A DNA stretch of 7,425 bases. It comes from Bacillota bacterium. Lineage in GTDB: Bacteria > Bacillota_G > SHA-98 > UBA4971. Below, piece after piece: positions 1-5,309 of this stretch (position 1 is its first letter; every line of letters begins with the position of its first letter). Made by a program: the position numbers and the translations under genes. Location of the stretch: assembly GCA_012512055.1 (NCBI GenBank), contig JAAZEW010000082.1:1-7425 (forward strand). The letters are read 5' to 3'. Below the pieces are notes generated by a model. It did no database searches. It saw nothing but the letters and a program-made list of their open reading frames with translations, and was not told the DNA's origin.

Positions 1-482
1 ATGTTCCTCCGTGGTGTATGCAATAGGTCTGAACACTCATTACGAATGATACGTCTTATGAAATTCACTGTTTGGAGGATGAAGTTTTCCTGCAAATTAC
101 GATAGTTTCGATGCAGGGCAGAATGACCAAGAAAGGCAAAGGAATACAATGGCTGCACGAATGGAACCATGCTAAACAGAGTATAGCCGTAGGCTTCTTG
201 ACGAACCGGCATGTCATTAGCAAGCGTACGAGTATACACTCTGACCGGCCTTTCTATATTTTCGCATTGTAACGAAATCCCATGATGACGACCTATCATG
301 GACTCTCGCGTCCGCAATCCTACAGCCCTTCATGAATCCTGCAGCCTTTCACAAATCCCGTGACTACGGCATCTATCGTAGATTAAACCTTAAATCTACC
401 ATTCGACATGGTTAGACACATTCCTGCCACATAAGCCACAAAACGACGCAATATAAGGCTATTACTTCCAAATGCATCGGGC
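1..482. other. Intergenic region without a convincing gene
   Basis: I see no supportable gene here. The only open frame of note (72-272) starts at TTG, has no recognisable domain and reads like chance sequence. The stretch holds a 7-bp inverted repeat, CCATGAT at 280-286 with ATCATGG at 295-301, not followed by a T-run. It also holds a second one, GTAGATT at 378-384 with AATCTAC at 393-399, and a short degenerate tandem repeat at 316-372. The left edge may lie downstream of a gene outside the window. Confidence 0.5.
316..372. repeat. Degenerate 19-base tandem repeat, about three units
   Basis: AATCC recurs at 316, 335 and 354, exactly 19 bases apart. Units one and two (316-334 and 335-353) agree at about 15 of 19 positions, both reading AATCCT-CAGCC-TTCA. 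The third unit (354-372) shares little beyond AATCC. No function is evident; it may be a slippage product or chance. Confidence 0.35.
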
Positions 483-512
483 TTGACAAGCCCTGGAAAT
501 ATATTGTATGTT
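483..512 (+). promoter_or_regulatory. Sigma-A-type promoter of the SAM riboswitch transcript
   Basis: A perfect -35 hexamer TTGACA (483-488) is followed after 18 bases by TATGTT (507-512), a 4/6 match to the -10 consensus. Transcription would start near 519-521, a few bases before the first riboswitch helix at 526, as expected for a riboswitch leader. The -35 is strong and the -10 moderate. Confidence 0.7.
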
Positions 513-525
513 TAAAATAATAGGA

Positions 526-666
526 CTCTTATCAAGAGCGGCGGAGGGACCGGCCCGATGAAGCCCGGCAACCTGTTTTGATTCCCGAGGATGCGTCCTG
601 ACGAGTCTGAGCAAGGTGCCAAATCCTGCAGCGGGGATTGCTGAAGCCCCGGCTGAGAGATGAGAG
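526..666 (+). promoter_or_regulatory. SAM-I (S-box) riboswitch aptamer
   Basis: The aptamer is recognised by its conserved core: CTCTTATC opening P1 (526-533), AGAGCGGCGGAGGGAC leading into P2, the kink-turn/pseudoknot segment GATGAAGCCCGGCAACC (557-573), GGTGCCAAATCC (615-626), and the closing GCTGAGAGATGAGAG. P1 is CTCTTATC with GATGAGAG (659-666), 8 bp including one G-U. P3 and P4 helices can be drawn between these blocks. The family binds S-adenosylmethionine and shuts off methionine and sulphur genes when SAM is plentiful. Here the gene downstream is not a recognised methionine gene, which is unusual. Confidence 0.95.
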
Positions 667-690
667 GGGGATGATACAAATTGATTTATG

Positions 691-724
691 CCCTCTCCAT
701 CTATGGTGGAGGGGGTATGTTTTT
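691..724 (+). terminator. Intrinsic terminator of the SAM riboswitch expression platform
   Basis: A 9-bp stem pairs CCCTCTCCA (691-699) with TGGAGGGGG (707-715), with a 7-base loop, and is followed by TATGTTTTT. The left arm can instead pair with the 3' side of the aptamer: GAGAGGG (662-668) is the exact complement of CCCTCTC (691-697), and AGAT (658-661) extends it past one bulged base. P1 and antiterminator therefore compete for the same bases. This is the standard arrangement in which SAM stabilises P1, the terminator forms and transcription stops. Confidence 0.9.
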
Positions 725-805
725 GGTTGTCACAGTCTGGCATGTGTTTGATAGAGCGTTCGGGTGTGAGGTAAGTCCGGATAAATGGACGGAGGTGTGA
801 GTGAG

Positions 806-1186
806 ATGCCTTTTACGAGCATCAAAACACAGTTTGTCAAGGACAGAATTCTTGAGACATCATGGAAGGACCGAGATTACATCTATTGCCTGATACGCCT
901 GGAGCGGTATATAGCAAGAGGTGGAGCGAAAAGTTTCGCTGAAGGCATGGCCCTCTGGAATTACACGGACAAGTGTCCGCTTGAGTATGACTGCATCAAA
1001 AAGGAAATGAGAGACGGGCTTTATGCGTCACCTGAAGAATTCCGGGAGCTTGTGGCCGGACGGAAACGTGAAAAGGCAGCAGAGGCGAGAAGGGAAGAAC
1101 AACGGAGAAAGATTGAAGAACAAAGGAGAAGGGCCGAAGAAGATGAAGAGCGACGACAATGGCTCGAGTTAGGCGGCAGACCGTGA
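806..1186 (+). CDS. Unrecognised 126-residue protein under a SAM riboswitch
   Basis: I do not recognise this protein. The start chosen is ATG 806, eight bases after GGAGGTG (791-797); an in-frame ATG at 785 lies upstream of that ribosome site and has none of its own. Residues 1-75 look globular and mixed alpha, with WKDRDYIYC (20-28), an LERYIARGG segment (32-40) and two close cysteines in CPLEYDC (57-63). Residues 77-121 are an uninterrupted run of Arg, Glu, Lys and Gln, expected to form a long charged helix or coiled coil. There is no signal peptide or membrane segment, so it is probably cytoplasmic. It is the first gene after the SAM-I terminator, so its transcription should rise when SAM is low. 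No other gene is on the same strand until perR, about 360 bases on. Possible roles tied to sulphur or methyl metabolism are inference only. Confidence 0.75.
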   Translation: MPFTSIKTQFVKDRILETSWKDRDYIYCLIRLERYIARGGAKSFAEGMALWNYTDKCPLEYDCIKKEMRDGLYASPEEFRELVAGRKREKAAEARREEQRRKIEEQRRRAEEDEERRQWLELGGRP

Positions 1187-1430
1187 TGCAAAGTACGCTT
1201 AAATCATATCTGCTACGTGACGAACACAACCGAAATGAGATTCGGCCAACGTCCGAGCCGGTTGCAGCAGTATCCGCCTAAAGCTTAATCCAAGATGAAT
1301 TAGATCCGGCCAAGACTGAGCCCACAGGTGTACCGCACCGAAATACTGAGAAAGGTGGCGTTACCGAAAGTTATATTGAATAGACGGGAATATATCTACG
1401 CACATCGCGAAATATAGACGATTTTCAGAA
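1187..1430. other. Intergenic spacer, mostly featureless
   Basis: I see no gene in this stretch between the riboswitch-controlled gene and the perR promoter. A small inverted repeat, CCGAA and TTCGG around 1230-1245, is not followed by a T-run, so no clear terminator for the upstream gene is visible. Base composition shifts from mixed to AT-rich toward the promoter. Confidence 0.5.
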
Positions 1431-1459
1431 TTGTCAACTCCTAGATCTATAACTATAAT
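1431..1459 (+). promoter_or_regulatory. Sigma-A promoter of the perR-prx-dfx operon
   Basis: TTGTCA (1431-1436) and a perfect TATAAT (1454-1459) are separated by exactly 17 bases. Transcription is predicted to start near 1466. The operator-like repeats that follow (1467-1511) lie directly over the start and early transcribed region, a position where a bound repressor would block initiation. Confidence 0.8.
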
Positions 1460-1466
1460 TGTAATC

Positions 1467-1511
1467 AGTAATAACAACTACTAGTAAGTAATAATTACTA
1501 TCAACTGATAG
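1467..1511 (+). promoter_or_regulatory. Cluster of inverted repeats, probable PerR/Fur-type operator
   Basis: AGTAAT-A-ATTACT (1487-1499) is a perfect 6-1-6 inverted repeat. A half-conserved copy, AGTAAT-A-ACAACT, sits at 1467-1479, its centre exactly 20 bp upstream, about two helical turns. Between them is the palindrome TACTAGTA (1479-1486), and CTATCA-AC-TGATAG follows at 1498-1511. PerR boxes are 7-1-7 AT-rich inverted repeats ending the left arm in TAAT and starting the right arm in ATTA, as here. The outer bases differ from the Bacillus consensus, so assignment to PerR rests on position and symmetry. Confidence 0.6.
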
Positions 1512-1550
1512 CTTTTAAAATGACTATGATGGAGACAGAGAGTTTTTGGT

Positions 1551-2048
1551 ATGACTAAAAAGCCGGACTCAAAGCAAAAGAAGGAAAGTGAAGAAGGGCA
1601 TATGTCGCGGACTGTTATTTCTAATACGCTTCGCGATGCCGGAATCAGGCCGACACCACAGAGGGTTGCAATATACGAGATGTTAAGAGGTACGACTTCG
1701 CATCCTAAGGCTGAGACGATTCACGAAGCTGTAAAGTGCGACTTTCCCAGTCTAAGCCTTAATACTGTATACGATACACTGCAAACATTCGACGAAGCAG
1801 GACTCATCAGGAAACTTGCTATGAAGGAAAACATTTCAAGATATGATGGGAACCCTGCTCCTCATGGGCATTTCGTGTGCGCAAGGTGCGGGCGCGTGCA
1901 GGACCTAAGGCCGTCTGTTGACGCAGAGTTGGAACGAATCAATCTCATGCTCAAGGATAAAATCGACGGGCGTATTATCGACTGCGATTACCGGTTCTAT
2001 GGATACTGCGCTGAATGCATAAACAAGGCAGTATGGCCCGACAGTTGA
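1551..2048 (+). CDS. perR: Fur-family peroxide-sensing repressor PerR
   Basis: This is a cytoplasmic metal-dependent repressor that loses DNA binding when peroxide oxidises histidines at its Fe(II) site. The N-terminal winged helix carries GIRPTPQR (31-38) and the recognition helix SLNTVYDTLQTF (69-80). All regulatory metal ligands known from Bacillus PerR are in place: H51, D99, H105, H107 and D118. The Asp at 118, where Fur proteins usually have Glu, points to PerR. The structural zinc cysteines are C110/C113 and C153/C156. Length is 165 residues from ATG 1551, which has only a distant GGAG. An in-frame ATG at 1602 gives 148 residues, closer to the family norm, and would drop the Lys/Glu-rich tail MTKKPDSKQKKESEEGH; the start is therefore uncertain. 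It heads an operon with peroxiredoxin and superoxide reductase and probably represses itself through the repeats at 1467-1511. Confidence 0.9.
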   Translation: MTKKPDSKQKKESEEGHMSRTVISNTLRDAGIRPTPQRVAIYEMLRGTTSHPKAETIHEAVKCDFPSLSLNTVYDTLQTFDEAGLIRKLAMKENISRYDGNPAPHGHFVCARCGRVQDLRPSVDAELERINLMLKDKIDGRIIDCDYRFYGYCAECINKAVWPDS

Positions 2049-2111
2049 AGATAGTAGAACCCCGTACTGTTCGGGCTATTAGAATAATACACACAACAGG
2101 AGGCGATTAGC

Positions 2112-2807
2112 ATGGAAGAGACTACATATCGTATACCGTTAATAGGCGAACAAGCCCCGTCTTTCAAAGCCAAGACTACAATGGGCGCGATCAGTTTCCC
2201 GGATGACTACAAAGGTAAATGGGTGATTCTGTTTAGCCATCCTGCAGATTTCACACCTGTCTGCACAACTGAATTCATTACGTTTGCGTCAATGCAGGAA
2301 GAATTTCGTAAGCGCAATTGTGAGCTTATCGGTCTGTCAATAGACGGCTTATTCAGCCACATAGCGTGGCTCAGGACAATCAAAGAGAAGATTGTATATA
2401 AGGATATGAAGGGTGTCGAAGTCAAATTCCCAGTAATTGAAGATATCAAGATGGATGTAGCCAAGAAATTCGGAATGCTGCAGCCTGCAGCCAGTGATAC
2501 TCAAGCAGTAAGAGCTGTGTTCATTATTGACCCTGAATCGAAGATTCGCGCAATTCTTTACTACCCTATGTCAAACGGAAGAGAAGTAAATGAGATCATG
2601 AGGCTCTTGATAGCTCTTCAGACGTCCACTGAACACGGAGTCGCTACGCCTGCGAATTGGCAACCGGGTGATGACGTTATCATCCCGCCGCCAGGTTCAT
2701 GCGGGCTTGCACAAGAACGTGTTGAAAAGGCAGGCGAAGACTACTACTGTCTCGATTGGTTCTTGTGCTTTAAGAAACTGGCAGAAGAAACTTCTCCCAG
2801 CAGTTAG
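2112..2807 (+). CDS. Peroxiredoxin of the Prx6 / archaeal-type thioredoxin peroxidase group
   Basis: This thiol peroxidase reduces hydrogen peroxide and organic hydroperoxides in the cytoplasm. The active-site block is HPADFTPVCTTE (43-54), with peroxidatic Cys51, Pro44 and Thr48; conserved arginines are R134 (AVRAVFIID) and R157. At 231 residues it has the long C-terminal arm of the Prx6 subfamily. The arm ends in YYCLDWFLC with C213 and C219, the same CX5C spacing seen in the Aeropyrum thioredoxin peroxidase, where this pair takes part in disulphide relay. Further cysteines are C70 and C197. The start is firm: AGGAGG lies at 2099-2104, seven bases before ATG. It is 63 bp after perR and 42 bp before the superoxide reductase with no terminator between, so co-transcription is likely. 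The reductant (thioredoxin, rubredoxin or other) cannot be told from this window. Confidence 0.93.
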   Translation: MEETTYRIPLIGEQAPSFKAKTTMGAISFPDDYKGKWVILFSHPADFTPVCTTEFITFASMQEEFRKRNCELIGLSIDGLFSHIAWLRTIKEKIVYKDMKGVEVKFPVIEDIKMDVAKKFGMLQPAASDTQAVRAVFIIDPESKIRAILYYPMSNGREVNEIMRLLIALQTSTEHGVATPANWQPGDDVIIPPPGSCGLAQERVEKAGEDYYCLDWFLCFKKLAEETSPSS

Positions 2808-2849
2808 ATTACTGGGGAATATTCCGTGACCGGACAGGAGGTATGCATG

Positions 2850-3227
2850 ATGACGAAAAGGCTGGAGATCTACAAGTGTGAGATCTGCGGGAACATTGTC
2901 GAGGTGATCCATGAGGGCGTAGGTAAACTGGTATGTTGCGGGAAACCCATGGTGCTCAAGACAGAAAATACCCAGGACGCTTCCAGGGAGAAGCACGTTC
3001 CTGTGGTTGAACGTACGGCCCGTGGCGTGAAGGTTGCAGTAGGAAGCACCCCTCACCCGATGGAAGAGGATCACTTCATTGAATGGATACAGGTAATCGC
3101 TGACGGGAAGGCTTATCGGGAATTCCTGGAGCCAGGCGATCTCCCTGAGGCAGTATTCAGCATTGAAACAGAAGATATCACCGCAAGAGGATACTGCGAC
3201 AAACACGGACTGTGGAAAACCACCTGA
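2850..3227 (+). CDS. dfx: Desulfoferrodoxin (two-iron superoxide reductase)
   Basis: Superoxide reductase converts superoxide to hydrogen peroxide without producing oxygen, the usual solution in anaerobes. The start chosen is ATG 2850, seven bases after AGGAGGT (2836-2842). The adjacent ATG at 2847 is possible, while a GTG at 2826 precedes the ribosome site. The N-terminal desulforedoxin-like domain has C10, C13, C29 and C30 for the FeS4 rubredoxin-type centre. The catalytic domain has H49, H69, H75 and H119 with C116 for the square-pyramidal Fe(His)4Cys site, plus the E47-K48 pair next to the active iron. At 125 residues it matches the classical desulfoferrodoxin length. It is the third gene of the perR operon, and its peroxide product is the substrate of the peroxiredoxin just upstream. 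Regulation by PerR of such genes is known in Clostridium. Confidence 0.96.
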   Translation: MTKRLEIYKCEICGNIVEVIHEGVGKLVCCGKPMVLKTENTQDASREKHVPVVERTARGVKVAVGSTPHPMEEDHFIEWIQVIADGKAYREFLEPGDLPEAVFSIETEDITARGYCDKHGLWKTT

Positions 3228-3349
3228 GTAGATCACCATGAGTGATCCCCATTTCCAGCAAGTGTACGTACCGTGCGGGGCCACCCAAGACCTCGGAAAA
3301 CCAGCGAAACCCAGTAAACTCATACCTGGATCGCCTGGAACCGGTTATA

Positions 3350-3396
3350 GGCAGCGCTGACCTTTCGGAATAAGCAGTCCGAGGGTCGGCGCTGCC
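3350..3396. terminator. Long hairpin between convergent genes, possible bidirectional terminator
   Basis: GGCAGCGCTGACC (3350-3362) pairs with GGTCGGCGCTGCC (3384-3396), 13 bp with one G-U. An inner helix, TCGGA (3365-3369) with TCCGA (3378-3382), closes an 8-base loop. It lies 122 bp after dfx and 5 bp after the end of the minus-strand tautomerase gene, where both transcripts would meet. Neither side has a strong T-run, so efficient intrinsic termination is not assured. A weaker hairpin, GATCAC (3231-3236) with GTGATC (3242-3247), lies directly after the dfx stop. Confidence 0.55.
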
Positions 3397-3401
3397 TTCG
3401 C

Positions 3402-3587
3402 CTACTTATCACACCATAGCTTTCCTGCTTTGGCAAAGTTGTCAGTCTTCATCTCCCTCACGATGATGCTGACTGCTGTCTCCGGACAATTCAGGGATTC
3501 AACGACTGCTTTGGTAACCTTCTCGACGAGAACACGTTTCTCTCCCGGTGTTCTGCCTTCGATGAGCTCAATCTGGACAATTGGCAT
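3402..3587 (-). CDS. 4-oxalocrotonate tautomerase-family protein (61 residues)
   Basis: This is a small tautomerase-superfamily enzyme whose catalytic base is the N-terminal proline exposed after Met removal; members form hexamers. The start is the ATG read on the minus strand from 3587, giving MPIVQIELIEGR, with AAAGGAGGTT upstream (plus positions 3595-3605) at good spacing. A longer reading to 3701 is an in-frame extension with no ribosome site. Numbered from the proline, P1, E9-G10-R11 and F50 are conserved. Position 39, the second substrate-binding arginine of xylene-pathway 4-OT, is serine, as in YwhB-like members from Bacillus that lack a catabolic context. No aromatic-degradation genes are nearby. 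The true substrate is unknown; a general keto-enol tautomerase role is the safe statement. Confidence 0.9.
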   Translation of the reverse strand: MPIVQIELIEGRTPGEKRVLVEKVTKAVVESLNCPETAVSIIVREMKTDNFAKAGKLWCDK

Positions 3588-3763
3588 CCTTGGCAACCTC
3601 CTTTTACGAGTCAGATGAAAGCCCTTGCAGATATCAGTCCGGACGCGTGTTCCCGGTGAGTCGCATTGGGCGTACCGTAGTATTCTCCGCGGTGATACCA
3701 AGTCCTCTCAAAACTGAAATAATGTGAATTGCGCATTAAACCTCTCACAGATATTTGCTTCAA

Positions 3764-3792
3764 TTGGCATTATGCCAGTCACAGGGTATAAT
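3764..3792 (+). promoter_or_regulatory. Near-consensus sigma-A promoter
   Basis: TTGGCA (3764-3769) and a perfect TATAAT (3787-3792) are separated by 17 bases. Transcription should begin near 3799, about 24 bases before the ATG at 3823. This rules out the in-frame ATG at 3724, which lies upstream of the promoter. The promoter probably also feeds the HD-hydrolase gene 60 bp after the first coding region. Confidence 0.85.
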
Positions 3793-3822
3793 ATGGATAG
3801 ACTGAAATTTGGAGGGAATTTA

Positions 3823-4572
3823 ATGAGAAAGAAGTCAGTCTTTGGAGTGGTTTTGATATGTATGTTCACTTTCATCGGTTCGCTTCAAGCACCGACTTTT
3901 GGGATTGCTGAGGCCTTGACGCCTGGAACGACAACACCTGAGACGAAAACAAGTCCCGGAGTATCTGTAGACGTTTCAATTACGGTTCCCGCGCCTAAGT
4001 TGAGTTTTGAGGAGACACTGCTTGTAGGCGCAGTGGCGTCCTTCTTCGGCATGGATGTCCAGGTTGTGGCTAACCTCTACCTACCTCCGTCTTCTCCCAC
4101 TGTTACAGTGGAGGCTACGACTCCCCGGACTACAGTCAGTGAACCCAAGGTACTTCTTTCCGCGGTTTACATGTCGCAGTACTACGAGGAAGATCCGGTG
4201 ACTGTCATAGACATGAGGAATAAGGGGCAGGACTGGGATGAGATAGCCGAACAGAAGGCCAAGGGCAAGAAGGTCAAGTCCAAGAAGAAAGGTTCCGGTT
4301 TTGAAAACGACAGTTTCATAGCATTTGTCACATCGTATTATGATGTCCCCCCTGCTCAGGTTCAGAAATGGCTGTCTGTGGGGATGAGCGAGACTGAGAT
4401 CCTATTTGCACTCAACCTTGCTTCCAGGGCAAACGCGAACGTCAATGCCATAATCAACGAGTGGAGAAAAGGGGAGAGCTGGGAGGCAATCGGCGCCAAG
4501 TACAAGATCCCCATGGATGACCTGGCAAAGCCGGTAGCTCCCAGGAAGAGGTTTGACTATGTTCTTCCGTAG
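3823..4572 (+). CDS. Secreted protein of unknown function with repeated helical units
   Basis: I do not recognise the family. ATG 3823 follows GGAGGG (3811-3816) by six bases and begins a clear signal peptide: MRKK, a hydrophobic core at 5-20, and an A-x-A cleavage site at residues 29-31. There is no lipobox, so the mature protein of about 218 residues is probably released or wall-associated. After a Thr/Pro-rich linker (33-58) come related helical units. They lie near 64-88 (VASFFGMDVQVVANLY), 113-146 (YYEEDPVTVIDMRNKGQDWDEIAEQ), 166-200 (YYDVPPAQVQKWLSVGMSETEI) and 201-235 (VNAIINEWRKGESWEAIGAKYKIP). The shared pattern is a hydrophobic/aromatic helix, a polar turn, V-x3-R/W, then G-x-S/D-W-x-x-I. 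A basic stretch (KKVKSKKKGSG, 149-159) separates units two and three. No catalytic motif is seen. A binding or envelope/spore role is possible but unproven. Confidence 0.8.
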   Translation: MRKKSVFGVVLICMFTFIGSLQAPTFGIAEALTPGTTTPETKTSPGVSVDVSITVPAPKLSFEETLLVGAVASFFGMDVQVVANLYLPPSSPTVTVEATTPRTTVSEPKVLLSAVYMSQYYEEDPVTVIDMRNKGQDWDEIAEQKAKGKKVKSKKKGSGFENDSFIAFVTSYYDVPPAQVQKWLSVGMSETEILFALNLASRANANVNAIINEWRKGESWEAIGAKYKIPMDDLAKPVAPRKRFDYVLP

Positions 4573-4632
4573 GATGGACTGACGCCGGGGCTTGCCTGTG
4601 AACGCAATAGAGAAAGGAAGTAAGACTTCAGC

Positions 4633-5229
4633 ATGAATCCGCATCGTTATGATCCGCGTCGTTACCGGGAAGCGTTGGAGTTTGCTTTGCGTGCCCATGA
4701 AGGTCAGTTCAGAAAGGGATCGGATATCCCGTACATTACCCATCCGGTTGGTGTTTCCGCTATCCTGGCACAGTACGGATATGAAGAGAACCTTGTGATC
4801 GCAGGGTTGCTTCATGATGTGCTTGAGGATACGGTTGTTACTGCGACTGAGTTGGAGAAGGGATTTGGAGAGGATGTAGCCTCGGTTGTCCGCGGAGTTA
4901 CAGAAGAGAAAACGGATGCCCGAGGTTTGCCCCGCCCGTGGGAGATAAGAAAAGAGGAAGCTGTCTGGCATGCGGGTTTGGCGGAGGAGCAGGTGGTAGC
5001 GCTTAAGGCTGCGGACGCCTTACATAACGTATGTTGTCTTGTTCGCGATATTAGGATGAGCGGGAATGGTATTTGGGCGCGGTTCAAAAGAGGAAAGGAA
5101 CAGCAGCTTGATTATTACCGGCGTCTCTCAAGTGTTATCCGTGAGCGGCTGAAAGGCAACGCCCTGGCGCTTGAACTGTGTGCAGCAGTGGATGTTCTGG
5201 AGAGACTGGCCTTGGAAAGCAGGGATTAG
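4633..5229 (+). CDS. Stand-alone HD hydrolase of the RelA/SpoT (MESH1-like small alarmone hydrolase) type
   Basis: The protein is 198 residues and consists of a single HD domain related to the hydrolase half of RelA/SpoT, with no synthetase, TGS or ACT domain. Visible motifs are QFRKGSDIPYITHP (25-38), GLLHDVLEDT (58-67), GVTEEK (88-93) and ALKAADALHNV (123-133). The expected Mn-binding residues are H37, H61, D62 and D128; E65-D66 match the catalytic pair and R27 the conserved base-binding Arg. Relatives remove the 3'-pyrophosphate of (p)ppGpp, and MESH1 can also act on NADPH. The start has only a weak, distant ribosome site (AAAGG near 4613), but MNPHRYDPRRYREALEFA leads directly into the first helix. 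The gene follows the secreted-protein gene by 60 bp with no terminator, suggesting one transcript. Substrate is inferred from family only. Confidence 0.88.
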   Translation: MNPHRYDPRRYREALEFALRAHEGQFRKGSDIPYITHPVGVSAILAQYGYEENLVIAGLLHDVLEDTVVTATELEKGFGEDVASVVRGVTEEKTDARGLPRPWEIRKEEAVWHAGLAEEQVVALKAADALHNVCCLVRDIRMSGNGIWARFKRGKEQQLDYYRRLSSVIRERLKGNALALELCAAVDVLERLALESRD

Positions 5230-5271
5230 ATAACACTTGGGATCCTGTCTTCTCGCGTGCATAAACAGCCA

Positions 5272-5309
5272 TCAAGTGAACCACACTTGAACTGGAGGTG
5301 GTTCAAGTG
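5272..5309 (+). promoter_or_regulatory. Mutually exclusive hairpins over the coat-gene ribosome site and start codon
   Basis: CACTTGAAC (5284-5292) is the exact complement of GTTCAAGTG (5301-5309). This 9-bp hairpin puts the Shine-Dalgarno GGAGGTG in its 8-base loop and the GTG start codon (5307-5309) in its 3' arm. The same left arm, CACTTGA (5284-5290), can instead pair perfectly with TCAAGTG (5272-5278) upstream, leaving the start free. A further CACTTGG (5234-5240) can in turn pair with 5272-5278 using one G-U. AACCAC (5279-5284) also complements GTGGTT (5298-5303). The pairing is seen in the sequence; a regulatory role is inference. Confidence 0.5.

Noticed and set aside
72..272. Open frame of 66 codons at the left end of the window
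   Set aside because: It starts at TTG and has no recognisable domain or conserved pattern. Its GGAGG lies inside the frame rather than before it, so I treat it as chance.
280..301. CCATGAT/ATCATGG hairpin as a terminator
   Set aside because: It has only 7 bp, is AT-rich, no T-run follows, and there is no gene directly upstream.
727..754. Second promoter between the SAM terminator and the 806 gene (TTGTCA with TGATAG)
   Set aside because: The spacing is acceptable only with a poor -10, and the upstream TTGACA promoter plus leader explains expression better.
2064..2100. Possible PerR box before the peroxiredoxin gene (TATTAGAATAATA)
   Set aside because: Its symmetry is poor, there is no promoter beside it, and the gene is well explained by read-through from the perR promoter.
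2697..3323. Long minus-strand open frame of 208 codons
   Set aside because: It lies opposite the strongly supported dfx gene and the end of the peroxiredoxin gene, and its translation shows no family motif.
3724..3822. In-frame upstream extension of the secreted-protein gene
   Set aside because: The promoter TTGGCA-17-TATAAT lies inside this stretch, so it is not translated from that promoter. ATG 3823 has the ribosome site and the signal peptide.
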